Shown here in pieces: positions 1-7,456 of a DNA stretch of 64,000 nucleotides. A program made the translations under genes and the position numbers. The notes under the pieces are model-generated. The model was not told where the DNA came from. It saw nothing but the letters and a program-made list of their open reading frames with translations, and did no database searches. The stretch's first letter is position 1. Every line of letters starts with the position of its first letter. Source of the DNA: Rubrivirga marina (lineage in GTDB: Bacteria > Bacteroidota > Rhodothermia > Rhodothermales > Rubricoccaceae); assembly GCF_002283365.1 (NCBI RefSeq), contig NZ_MQWD01000001.1, positions 4,115,941 to 4,179,940 on the forward strand. Direction: 5' to 3'.

Positions 1-428
1 CGCCCCCGCCGGTCGCTCCCCCGGCCCCGCTCGTCTGCGACCTCGTCGAGCTCAACGCGGTCTACTTCGACTACGGCACGGGCACGCTCGACCGCCGCGC
101 CCGCGCGCTCCTCGACGAGAACGTCGAACTCCTCCTCTCGAACCCGGCCTGCTGCGTGTTCATCGACGGCTTCACGGACACGCCCGAGGGCTCGCGCTTC
201 GGGATGGGCCTCGCCGGCCAGCGTGCCCAGGCCGTCTACGACTACTACCTGAGCCAGGGCGTCGGCGCCAGCCGCCTCCAGATCCGCAACCGCGGCGTCG
301 CCGCCCCGGACTGCGACAAGGAGGACCCGGGCCCGGGCTGCGAGCGGAACCGGCGCGTTGAGTCGCTCCCGGTCGACTGCGAGCGGTTCCGGTTCCTCCT
401 CGAGAACCCGTCGTACGACCCGTACTAG
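1..428 (+). CDS. OmpA-family protein, C-terminal part (5' end outside window)
   Basis: The reading frame is open from base 3, so the gene begins before the window; 141 residues are visible. After a Pro-rich linker comes an OmpA-like peptidoglycan-binding domain: the strand motif NAVYFDYGTGTLD, then a helix rich in LLDEN, FIDGFTDTPEG where classical members have the I-GHTD signature, and the R-NRRVE end motif. Such domains bind the diaminopimelate of peptidoglycan and tether outer-membrane proteins or lipoproteins in the periplasm. Two Cys pairs (ACC, and DCDK/GCERN) could form disulfides, which is unusual for the family. The N-terminal architecture (porin barrel, lipoprotein or TPR type) cannot be judged. 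Confidence 0.85.
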   Translation, partial: PPPVAPPAPLVCDLVELNAVYFDYGTGTLDRRARALLDENVELLLSNPACCVFIDGFTDTPEGSRFGMGLAGQRAQAVYDYYLSQGVGASRLQIRNRGVAAPDCDKEDPGPGCERNRRVESLPVDCERFRFLLENPSYDPY

Positions 429-554
429 ACTGGCGGGCGTTCGGGACCGGCCGGTCCCCGCGACCGACCCGGTCTTCCGCCAGCGGCCCTGCCCCTCCGG
501 GGGCGGGGCCGCCGTCGTTTCGCCCTATCCTTGGAGCCGCCTCCTCCCGCTCCC

Positions 555-1313
555 ATGCGCTTCGTCTACGCCCTCGTCCTCGCCGTCGTCCTCAGCGGCT
601 GCTTCCACATCGACTCGCTCCTGACGGTCCGGCCCGACGGCTCGGCCACGCTCCGCGACGAGGTCACGCTCTCCGGGATGGCGCTCATGGCGCTGATGGA
701 GACGGAGGACGATGAGGGCTCTCCGTTCGACGAGGCCGCCATGGAGGCCCGCGCCGAGGCCCTGGGCGAGGGCGTCCGCGTGGCGTCGTTCGAGCCGCGC
801 GAGGACGGCTACACCGTCGTCTTCGACGTCGACGACGTCCGCCAACTCCGCTACGCGACGCCAGAGGCGCTCGGTGAGAACGAGGGCGAAGGGCCCGACG
901 GCGTCGACCTCTCCTTCGGGTTCGACGAGGGCGACCCGTCCACGCTCCGCGTCCTCGTCCCGAAGCCGGAACCCGACGATGACAAGGTCGAGGCCTCCGA
1001 CGCCGCGCCCGAGGTGGACCCGCAGGAGCAGGCCCGGATGCTCGCCATGATGCGGTCGTTCTTCGCCGACGCGCGCATGACGGTGGCCGTCGAGGTCGAG
1101 GGCGCGATTGAGGAGACCAACGCGAGCTACGTCGACGGCTCACGGGTGACGCTCTTCGACCTCCCGTTCGTGGCCGTGTTCGACGTGATGGAGGCGAACC
1201 CCGAGCTGATGGGGAACGAGCCGCCGGAGCCGGAGGCGATGCTCGACGAGCTCCGTGCGATCGAGGGCGTCCGGATGGAGGGGCCGGGGACGGTCCGCGT
1301 GCGCTTCCGCTAG
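555..1313 (+). CDS. Lipoprotein of unknown function
   Basis: This is a 252-residue protein starting at the ATG preceded by CTCCC. The N-terminus MRFVYALVLAVVLSGC is a lipoprotein signal peptide with lipobox LSGC, so the mature protein is a membrane-anchored periplasmic or surface lipoprotein. The first mature segment (HIDSLLTVRPDGSATLRDEV) resembles the start of LppM/DUF3153-type lipoproteins, where a beta-sandwich follows the anchor, but I cannot assign the family securely. The middle is acidic (EPDDDKVEASDAAPEVD), followed by a Met-rich helix. A further in-frame ATG 24 bases upstream would spoil the signal peptide. Function unknown. Confidence 0.8.
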   Translation: MRFVYALVLAVVLSGCFHIDSLLTVRPDGSATLRDEVTLSGMALMALMETEDDEGSPFDEAAMEARAEALGEGVRVASFEPREDGYTVVFDVDDVRQLRYATPEALGENEGEGPDGVDLSFGFDEGDPSTLRVLVPKPEPDDDKVEASDAAPEVDPQEQARMLAMMRSFFADARMTVAVEVEGAIEETNASYVDGSRVTLFDLPFVAVFDVMEANPELMGNEPPEPEAMLDELRAIEGVRMEGPGTVRVRFR

Positions 1314-1456
1314 CCTCGTCCGCCTCGGCGCTGGCGTCGGAAGCCTCGGTCCGAACGGAGCCACGTTCCTCGAGGGGGCCGGCGGCGGGCGTCGCCAGAG
1401 CGCCCGCGGGGCCGACCGTCGCCGAACGCCTCCGTTCCGTTCACGGGGGCGCGCGC

Positions 1457-1645
1457 CTAATAGGCGTCCGTCGGCGGCGTCTCGCGGCGGCGCGTCTTGG
1501 TCACGGCCAGCAAGATGCCGAGGCCGAGCATGACGACACCACCCGCACCGATCCAAGCCGTCGGGACGCCGGCGAGGTGGGCGGCCATGGCGAGGCCGGC
1601 GGTGAGCACGAGGAAGCCGAGGAGATAGACGGAGAGCGACGACAT
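1457..1645 (-). CDS. Small two-helix membrane protein
   Basis: A 62-residue protein, MSSLSVYLLGFLVLTAGLA at the N-terminus, with two predicted membrane helices (about residues 4-22 and 29-46) separated by a short AHLAGVPTAW hairpin and ending in a basic tail KTRRRETPP. This layout is common in small Bacteroidota inner-membrane proteins of unknown role. I chose the internal Met because the nine residues before it (MRAPPSSDA) are polar and the helix begins right after it. It is convergent with the lipoprotein gene to its left. No family recognised. Confidence 0.6.
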   Translation of the reverse strand: MSSLSVYLLGFLVLTAGLAMAAHLAGVPTAWIGAGGVVMLGLGILLAVTKTRRRETPPTDAY

Positions 1646-1731
1646 GGCATCGGAGGAAGGGGGCGCTCTCACGCCCGGGGCTCCCCTCCGCTCCGCCGCC
1701 CCGTTCAGTCTCGCCCACCGTCACGCGGTCG

Positions 1732-2997
1732 CTACACCTGGCGCTCCCAGTGATCGAGGTGGCGGAGGAGCCGGTCGACGGGCACCGACTGGCGGCTTCC
1801 GTCGTCGGCGCGGAAGACGACCTCGCTCCAGCCGCGGAGGCCGACCGGCGTGTACACCCGCCCGCCGACGCGGAGCGCGCGCCCGGCGACGGCCCGCGCG
1901 AGCACGCGCTCGTAGCGCGACCGGGCGAGGAGATGCTCGGGGAACAGGTCGTCCCAGAAGCAGAGCCGGCCGACGTCGTCGTAGGCGTCGGGCCGGTCGT
2001 CCAGATCGAGCAGAATGGGCGAGTGGCCAGCGAACACGAGGCGGATCAGGCGGAGCGTGAACGGATCGGCGACGCGCCGCAACGACGGGAGGAACCGCTC
2101 GAACACCTCGGCGCCGATCCGACGCAGGGAGACGAGGTCGTCGGTCCGACCGGGACGCGGGCGGAGGCGCCAGATCGGCGCATCAGGCCCGGCCTCGAAC
2201 GGATTCTCGGGGTAGGCGGACGCGTGTCCGAGCCACCCCTTCCGCGATGTGTGCGGGACCGGCGCGTAGCCCTCGACGACCGGGAAGCCGCGCCGCGCCA
2301 GCTCGTCCAGACCTAGCGACGGCCACCGCATGACGGCCCGGACGACCGCCGTGATGAACGTGGCCGCGGCGACCGTCAGCGTCGGGCTCGGCGTGAAGTC
2401 GGCCGTGACCTCGACGCGGCCTGGGCGCGGCCGGACGCCGATGCCGGTCGAGCGGCGGTTGGCGGCCAGGAGCATGACGGGCACCGGGAGGACGTACGCC
2501 AACAATTCCGCCAGCCGCTCGACGGTCTCGGCCGGCGCGCCCTCCGGCCGACGGAACGTCACGTTGTAATGGGCCGAGAACCCGACGAGCCGGGCGTCGC
2601 GGCCCGTCCTCGTCTCCCAGGCATCGAGCCCATCGCGGACGTGGTGGATGGCCTCCCACAGCGACCGGCCGGCACGGGCCGCGCACCCCCGCTCGACCTC
2701 CACAGCCGGCGTCGCGACCTCGATCACGCCCGTGTCGAAGTAGACCGCCCCGCCCGTCGCCAGCGCGTAGCTCTTGCCCGTCCGGTGCATGAGCGGCTCC
2801 GCCATGAACGCCCGCGGGTCCTCGAACACCTTCTCGGGCGTCGTCGGCGCGCCGTCCACGACGAGCGAGAACTCGGCCTCGAGGCCGACGGCTTCGAGCG
2901 CGAGGGGCGCCGGCTCGGCCCGCTCCGCCTTGCCCGCCTCGGAGACCGCGGCGGTCGGGTCCGCGCTGTCGTACGTCTTGTCGGTCGGGTCAGGCAT
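1732..2997 (-). CDS. Glutamine-synthetase-fold carboxylate-amine ligase (amidoligase-like)
   Basis: A 421-residue soluble protein. Near residue 35 it has VGLEAEFSL, the E-x-E metal-binding strand typical of the GS/GCS2/amidoligase fold; a second strand FDTGVIEVATPAVE supplies another acidic ligand, GFSAHYNV gives the His-containing strand, and RPRPGRVEVTADFTPS resembles the Arg/Glu strand that closes the active site. Enzymes of this fold join an amine to a carboxylate using ATP. No signal peptide, so it is probably cytosolic. It is the last gene of a minus-strand cassette: its ATG is 3 bases after the stop of the M15-like gene, which in turn overlaps the serine-hydrolase gene. Substrate unknown; the fold call is from motifs only. 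Confidence 0.55.
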   Translation of the reverse strand: MPDPTDKTYDSADPTAAVSEAGKAERAEPAPLALEAVGLEAEFSLVVDGAPTTPEKVFEDPRAFMAEPLMHRTGKSYALATGGAVYFDTGVIEVATPAVEVERGCAARAGRSLWEAIHHVRDGLDAWETRTGRDARLVGFSAHYNVTFRRPEGAPAETVERLAELLAYVLPVPVMLLAANRRSTGIGVRPRPGRVEVTADFTPSPTLTVAAATFITAVVRAVMRWPSLGLDELARRGFPVVEGYAPVPHTSRKGWLGHASAYPENPFEAGPDAPIWRLRPRPGRTDDLVSLRRIGAEVFERFLPSLRRVADPFTLRLIRLVFAGHSPILLDLDDRPDAYDDVGRLCFWDDLFPEHLLARSRYERVLARAVAGRALRVGGRVYTPVGLRGWSEVVFRADDGSRQSVPVDRLLRHLDHWERQV

Positions 2998-3000
2998 GGG

Positions 3001-3603
3001 TCAAGCGCCGTGGGGTACGGAGACGGCGTAGCCAAAGTCCAGGTGGAGGTGATCGTCGGTCTCGCCGTCGCCGGGGCCGTAGGGGCGGACGAACGCGCCG
3101 GGGAGCACGTCGAGGACCACGTCGCGGTAGCGGGCGATCGAGGCCTCATCCTCCAGCCACGTGTCGCCGACCCGGTAGAGGTCGGCGGCCGTGCCCCAGT
3201 GGTGAGGGGAGAACGTGCCGTCGCGCGGGTCGACGGCGTGGGCGGGCGACCGGTAGCCGCCGTTCGCCGCGATCAGGACGCGTTCGCCGACGGACTGGCG
3301 AAGGACTTCGAGCGCGGAGGCGAGAAGGACCGCCGCACATGGGACGTACCGCGGCCACGCCCGCGCGGCGGCGGCCTCCCGCACGTCGATGCTGAGCAGC
3401 TCGTACAGACTCACGTGCGGCGCCAGCGGCGTGGCGATGGCGGCCTCCCACGACGGGACTTCGTAGAAGAACCGCGGCAGGTCGTGGTCGCGGCCGTCCT
3501 CCCCGCGGACTGTCTCGCCCGGCCGGTGGGTCCGGCGGAGGTCCTCGGACAGGTCGAGCCCATCCACGAGGCGGAGGTCGAGGCCGTGGTGGAGCCTATC
3601 CAT
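3001..3603 (-). CDS. M15-like (D-Ala-D-Ala peptidase/hedgehog fold) peptidase
   Basis: A 200-residue protein with the zinc-site pattern of the M15/LAS family: ANGGYRSPAHA, then HHWGTAADLY (His and Asp seven apart, the first two zinc ligands) and DDHLHLDFG near the C-terminus (catalytic Asp/Glu region and third His). Family members cleave D-Ala-containing peptides or act as L,D/D,D-carboxypeptidases. There is no signal peptide from the chosen start (MDRLHHG), so it may act in the cytoplasm, which is atypical for a wall enzyme. Its first 8 bases overlap the end of the upstream serine-hydrolase gene, implying translational coupling, and the ligase-like gene follows 3 bases after its stop. Confidence 0.7.
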   Translation of the reverse strand: MDRLHHGLDLRLVDGLDLSEDLRRTHRPGETVRGEDGRDHDLPRFFYEVPSWEAAIATPLAPHVSLYELLSIDVREAAAARAWPRYVPCAAVLLASALEVLRQSVGERVLIAANGGYRSPAHAVDPRDGTFSPHHWGTAADLYRVGDTWLEDEASIARYRDVVLDVLPGAFVRPYGPGDGETDDHLHLDFGYAVSVPHGA

Positions 3604-4438
3604 GGGTGACGTGGTCGTAGACGGCACGCGAGAGAGAGGCGACCGTCTCGCGACGACCGTTCGTCGCATCGGCCTCCCACTCGGTGAGGATGGCGACGGC
3701 GTACGGCCGTCGATCGGGGAGGTAGACGAGCCCGGCGTCGTGCTGGACCGTCGAGATCGAGCCGGTCTTGTGGGCGAACCGGGACCCCTCGCGGACCTCG
3801 CCGGGGACGCCGGCCGGGATGCCGCTGGCGAACTCCTGCCCGAAGAGCACGTCGAGCCCGAACTGGCGGACCTCGTCGGGGAGACCGGCTCCCTCCTCCA
3901 ATCCGACGAACAGCCCCACGAGCCCGTACGCCGTGGCCGTGTTGACGATGCCGGCCTCGTACGCCGCCTCGTCTTCGACCCCGCGGACGACCTCGACGCC
4001 CGCCCCGCCCCACCGCGCCGTCGCCTCGCGGATCGCCTCGACGCCGAGGAGGTCCACGAGGAGGTTTGTGGCGAGGTTCGACGACGTCTGGATCATGTGC
4101 TCGGCGAGCGTGCCGAGCGGCATCGTCCGCCCCCGCTTGGCAAAGACGGCCGCGTTGGCGTCCCGGTCCTGCGCCACGCGGAACGGCGACCCGTCGGCCG
4201 CGGAGCGGAACCGGTTGCGGACGTGGAGCCGGTCGTCGAGGTGGTGCCGCTCGTCGGCGACGGCCGCCAGCAGGGCCGCGAGGACGGCGACCTTCATGGT
4301 CGAGGCCGCGTGGAACGGGCGGTCGCCGTCGACGGTCGCGGCCTCGCCGGTCTCGAGGTCACGGACGGCGACGGCCACGGCGGAGGCGCCGGCGTCCTCG
4401 GCGATCTGGCGGACCTGGGCGTCGAGCATGGGGGGCAT
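3596..4438 (-). CDS. Class A beta-lactamase-like serine hydrolase
   Basis: A 280-residue protein with the three signatures of the beta-lactamase/PBP-like serine hydrolases: STMK (nucleophile S46 and K49), SSN at about 119-121 in the place of SDN, and HKTGS at 223-227 in the place of KTG. The Omega-loop glutamate motif ExxLN of true class A beta-lactamases is not evident (the region reads EDEAAYEAGIVNTATAY), so hydrolysis of beta-lactams is doubtful. There is no signal peptide, whereas beta-lactamases are exported. The start could be this ATG or the one nine bases downstream. First gene of a three-gene cassette with an M15-like peptidase (8-base overlap) and a GS-fold ligase. Confidence 0.75.
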   Translation of the reverse strand: MPPMLDAQVRQIAEDAGASAVAVAVRDLETGEAATVDGDRPFHAASTMKVAVLAALLAAVADERHHLDDRLHVRNRFRSAADGSPFRVAQDRDANAAVFAKRGRTMPLGTLAEHMIQTSSNLATNLLVDLLGVEAIREATARWGGAGVEVVRGVEDEAAYEAGIVNTATAYGLVGLFVGLEEGAGLPDEVRQFGLDVLFGQEFASGIPAGVPGEVREGSRFAHKTGSISTVQHDAGLVYLPDRRPYAVAILTEWEADATNGRRETVASLSRAVYDHVTHG

Positions 4439-4512
4439 CGGGGGACGGCGGAAAGCGCACGTCGGGCCCGCCAGTTCCCGCTTCGCCGGCTCCTCGCGAA
4501 ACGCCCGGTGCG

Positions 4513-4535
4513 CCCGCCTCGACGCCGAGGCCGGC
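4513..4535. terminator. Inverted repeat of the dispersed palindrome family, after nadE
   Basis: The sequence reads GCCTCGACGCCGAGGC with GC-rich flanks; one centre mismatch relative to the family core. It lies 5 bases beyond the stop of nadE on the minus strand and before the serine-hydrolase gene, so it probably separates the two transcription units. Confidence 0.5.
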
Positions 4536-4539
4536 GGAC

Positions 4540-6276
4540 TCAGGCGTCGACGCCCGCGGCGGCGGGGGCGCCCTCGACGGTCTCCTCGTGTCCCGCGGCG
4601 TCGACGCGCGTCCGTTGCATGACGATGGGGAGGCGGCGGCCGGAGCCGAACGCCTTGCCCGTCACGCGGAGGCCGGGCGCCGCCTGACGCCGCTTGTACT
4701 CGTTCCGGTCGACCATCTTCGCGATCCGCTCGACGAGCGCCAACTCGTAGCCGGTCTCCCGGGCGATGGCCTCGGGCGAGAGGTGCTCCTCGACGTAGCC
4801 GACGAGGATCGCGTCGAGCACGTCGTACGGCGGCAGGGAGTCTTGGTCGACCTGGCCGGGCCGGAGCTCGGCCGAGGGCGGCTTCGTGATCGTGGCGCGT
4901 GGGATGACCTCCCGTCCGGCCCGCCGGTTGATGTCCTCGGCGACGCGGTAGACCTCCGTCTTGAGCACGTCCGACAGGACGGCCAGCCCGCCCGACATGT
5001 CGCCGTAGAGCGTCGCGTAGCCGACCGCCATCTCCGACTTGTTGCCGGTCGTCAGGAGAAGGTGGCCGAACTTGTTCGAGATCGCCATGAGCGTCACGCC
5101 CCGGCTCCGGGCCTGGACGTTCTCTTCCGCCACGCCCTCCTCGGTCCCCTCGAAGAGCGGCGCCAGCATGGCCTCGAAGGCATCGACGGCCGGGCGGATA
5201 GCGACCTCGTGGAACTCGATGCCGAGGTTCTCGGCGAGCGCCTGAGAATCCGAGACGGACCCCGACGACGAGTAGGCCGACGGCATCGTGATGCCGACGA
5301 CGCGGTCCGGCCCGAGCGCCTCGGCCGCGATCGCGCACGTGACCGCCGAGTCGATCCCGCCGCTCAGCCCGATCAGCGCCTTCTCGAACACGCCGTCGCC
5401 CGTCTTCCGCACGTAGTCGCGGACGCCGAGCACGAGGGCGTCGTGGATCTGGGCCGTGACCTCCTCCACCTCGGTGCCGAGGCGGGCGGACTCGACCGGC
5501 TCGCCGGGCGCGTCCGTGTCCCACACGGAGAACGCCTCCTCGAAGAGCGGCGCGTGATAGAGCACCTCCCCCTCCGCGCTCTGGACCTGGCTGTCGCCGT
5601 CGAAGACCAGCTCTGTGTTGGCCCCGACCTGGTTGACGTAGACGAACGGGACGCCGTGCTCGCGGCAGCTCTCCTGGATGAGGAGGCGCCGCTCGATCGG
5701 TTTGCCGACCGCGTAGGGGCTGGCCGAAAGGTTGACGAACAGGTCGATCCCGAGCGCCGCCAGCTCGTCGATGGGGTTCGACGCGTAGAGGTGGTAGGGG
5801 GCCTGATCCTCGTTGTTCCACATGTCCTCGCACACGTGGACGCCGAGGCGGAGCCCCCTCCACTCCATCACCTTCCGCTCGGGGCACGGCTCGAAGTAGC
5901 GGTACTCGTCGAACACGTCGTACGTCGGGAGGAGCGTCTTCGAGGTCGCGTCGACGAGGTCGCCGTCGGCGAGGAGGAGCGCCGTGTTGAAGAGCCGCTT
6001 CCCGACGGGCGTCTCGTTCCGAACGGGGGCGCCCACGAGCACGCCGAGGCTGGCGGGGAGTTCGCGGGCGACGTGCTGGACCGCCGTGTCCACGTCGTCG
6101 AGGAAGGCCGGACGGTCGAGGAGGTCCTGCGGCGGGTAGCCCGTGACGCAGAGCTCGGGGAAGACGGCGAGGTCCGCGCCCGCCTCGGCGGCGCGGCGGG
6201 CGTCGGCGAGGATCCGCTCGACGTTGCCGGCGAGGTCGCCGACGGTGGGGTTGATCTGGCAGAGGGCGATCCGCAT
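4540..6276 (-). CDS. nadE: Glutamine-dependent NAD+ synthetase
   Basis: A 578-residue two-domain enzyme making NAD+ from nicotinic acid adenine dinucleotide, glutamine and ATP in the cytoplasm. Residues 1 to about 270 are the nitrilase-type glutaminase: MRIALCQINPTVGD, the catalytic Glu in VFPELCVTGYP, the Lys in SKTLLPTYDVFDE, and the nucleophile Cys in HVCEDMWNN. The C-terminal synthetase begins near residue 290 and has the ATP pyrophosphatase loop LSGGIDSAVTCAIA, then KSEMAVGYATLYGDM and the end motif RNEYKRRQAAPG. Length is normal for bacterial two-domain NadE. The ATG chosen starts the nitrilase fold exactly. It appears to be transcribed alone, with a palindromic terminator candidate after its stop. 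Confidence 0.95.
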   Translation of the reverse strand: MRIALCQINPTVGDLAGNVERILADARRAAEAGADLAVFPELCVTGYPPQDLLDRPAFLDDVDTAVQHVARELPASLGVLVGAPVRNETPVGKRLFNTALLLADGDLVDATSKTLLPTYDVFDEYRYFEPCPERKVMEWRGLRLGVHVCEDMWNNEDQAPYHLYASNPIDELAALGIDLFVNLSASPYAVGKPIERRLLIQESCREHGVPFVYVNQVGANTELVFDGDSQVQSAEGEVLYHAPLFEEAFSVWDTDAPGEPVESARLGTEVEEVTAQIHDALVLGVRDYVRKTGDGVFEKALIGLSGGIDSAVTCAIAAEALGPDRVVGITMPSAYSSSGSVSDSQALAENLGIEFHEVAIRPAVDAFEAMLAPLFEGTEEGVAEENVQARSRGVTLMAISNKFGHLLLTTGNKSEMAVGYATLYGDMSGGLAVLSDVLKTEVYRVAEDINRRAGREVIPRATITKPPSAELRPGQVDQDSLPPYDVLDAILVGYVEEHLSPEAIARETGYELALVERIAKMVDRNEYKRRQAAPGLRVTGKAFGSGRRLPIVMQRTRVDAAGHEETVEGAPAAAGVDA

Positions 6277-6569
6277 GAGCGTCGACGAGGGCGATACGAG
6301 GCCGGGGTTGGACGCCAGACCCCGGGCGCGGTGCCCGGGCCGCCGCCTCGCACATGCTCCGCCCCCATCGGAACGTACCGTGCGCCGCCCACCGCCGCGA
6401 CGTATCGTCGCCGTGTCCCCCGAAGGTTCCAGAACGCCCCGCGGGCTCCCCCGACACGCGCCGGGCCATGCGCTCGGCCTCGATCCGGGCCAGGCCCAAC
6501 GGGCGGGCACTCCCGTACCCCGGCTCGGCCGACGGTGAATCGGTCCGGGCCACATCCCGACCGCAGACC
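6277..6569. other. Intergenic region between divergent nadE and a lipoprotein gene
   Basis: About 290 bases between two divergent genes. It must contain both promoters, but I see no clear TTG-N19-TAnnTTTG match; GGAACGTACCGTG near 6375 is the closest AT-containing patch. No small gene with coding-like character was found. Confidence 0.4.
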
Positions 6570-6961
6570 ATGCGCCCCACCTCTCGCCCGCACACCCCGT
6601 GGGCCACCCCCCTCCGCGCCGTCGTCGTGCTGGGGCTCCTCGCCGTCGCGGCCGGCTGCGACTCGTCGGACGGCGTCCCCGAGATCGGCGGCACCTACCT
6701 CGGCTCCGCGTCCACCGGGGGCGTCGTGGTGGCCTACCGAATGGTGATTCCCCCCTCCACGGGGGGGCGTTCACCTGGAGCGGCTCGTTCCAGTTCGGCT
6801 CCGCGGGGCCGGAACCGGTCGGCGGCCCCGGCAGCTACGCCTACCCCGCGATCACGCTCACGGACGACGGGGAGAGCCTCACCGGGACCGTCAGCGCCGA
6901 CGGGGACCGCCTCACGTTCGTCGACCCGGACAGCGACGTCCAACTCGTGATGACCCGATGA
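6570..6961 (+). pseudogene. Lipoprotein gene split by a one-base frameshift in a G7 tract
   Basis: The frame starting MRPTSRPHTPWATP carries a signal peptide with lipobox VAAGC and continues GVPEIGGTYLGSASTGG up to about base 6760. The natural continuation (AFTWSGSFQFGSAG, then ITLTDDGESLTGTVSADGDRL to the end) is found in another frame, which ends in the TGA at 6959-6961. Adding one G to the run of seven Gs at 6761-6767 restores one protein of about 130 residues. The second frame's stop overlaps the next gene's ATG (ATGA), which supports it as the real end. The repeat pattern (lipocalin-like TLTDDGESLTGTV strand) suggests a small beta-barrel lipoprotein. It may be a real mutation, phase variation or a sequencing error. 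Confidence 0.7.
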
Positions 6962-7401
6962 CCATGCGCCCCCTCACCCTCTTCGCCCTCCTCGCCGTCG
7001 GCGCGACCGCGCAGCCGACGGCGCCCCCCGCGGCCCGGACCGGGGCGTGGGTCCGTGTCGAGACCGGGCCCGAGGTCCTTCTGGGGCGGCTCGTGACCCC
7101 AGACTCGGCGGGGTTCCTCGTCGTCCGCACGCCCGAGGCGAGCCGGGCCATCGCCCGGGAGTCCGCGTCCGGCCTCTGGGAACGTGTGCCCGCCCCGGGC
7201 CGCGGCGCGTGGCGCGGCGCGCTCCTCGGCGGCCTCGTGGGAGGCGTCGCGCTGACCGCCCTCAACTACGGGGGGTGCGAGTACGACTGCGACCGGGCGC
7301 TGAACGCCGTGGCAGGCGTGGGCGTGGGCGCGGTCGTGGGCGGACTCGCCGGGGCGACCTGGGGCGGCCTCCGCGGCCGGTGGGCCCTCCGGTCCCCCTG
7401 A
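6958..7401 (+). CDS. Exported glycine-rich membrane-inserting protein
   Basis: A 147-residue protein; the start overlaps the previous stop by four bases (ATGA), with an alternative ATG two codons on. A signal peptide (MRPLTLFALLAVGATAQ) is followed by a small beta domain (VRVETGPEVLLGRLVTPDSAGFLVV), a pattern seen in proteins that bind or sense membranes, and then a glycine-zipper segment GALLGGLVGGVALTALN, a Cys pair (GGCEYDC) and a second glycine zipper GVGVGAVVGGLAGATWGG. Such zippers insert in membranes and oligomerise. It likely forms a two-gene operon with the lipoprotein upstream. Function unknown. Confidence 0.65.
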   Translation: MTMRPLTLFALLAVGATAQPTAPPAARTGAWVRVETGPEVLLGRLVTPDSAGFLVVRTPEASRAIARESASGLWERVPAPGRGAWRGALLGGLVGGVALTALNYGGCEYDCDRALNAVAGVGVGAVVGGLAGATWGGLRGRWALRSP

Positions 7402-7416
7402 CGCCCCACGGAGCGC

Positions 7417-7454
7417 GCGGGCCGGCGCGGCGCTTGGGACGCCCGCCGGCCCGC
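7417..7454. terminator. Bidirectional hairpin between convergent genes
   Basis: GCGGGCCGGCG at 7417-7427 pairs with CGCCGGCCCGC at 7444-7454 (11 bp stem, 16-base loop). It lies between the stops of two convergent genes, so it may terminate both. No T-run follows on either side. Confidence 0.55.
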
Positions 7455-7456
7455 CC

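Noticed and set aside
3596-4438. Calling the serine hydrolase a beta-lactamase resistance gene
   Set aside because: It lacks a signal peptide and the class A ExxLN glutamate motif, so resistance is not supported.
3603-6747. Very long open frames opposite nadE and the serine-hydrolase gene
   Set aside because: They are antisense shadows of well-supported genes; their translations are highly Arg-rich and lack motifs.
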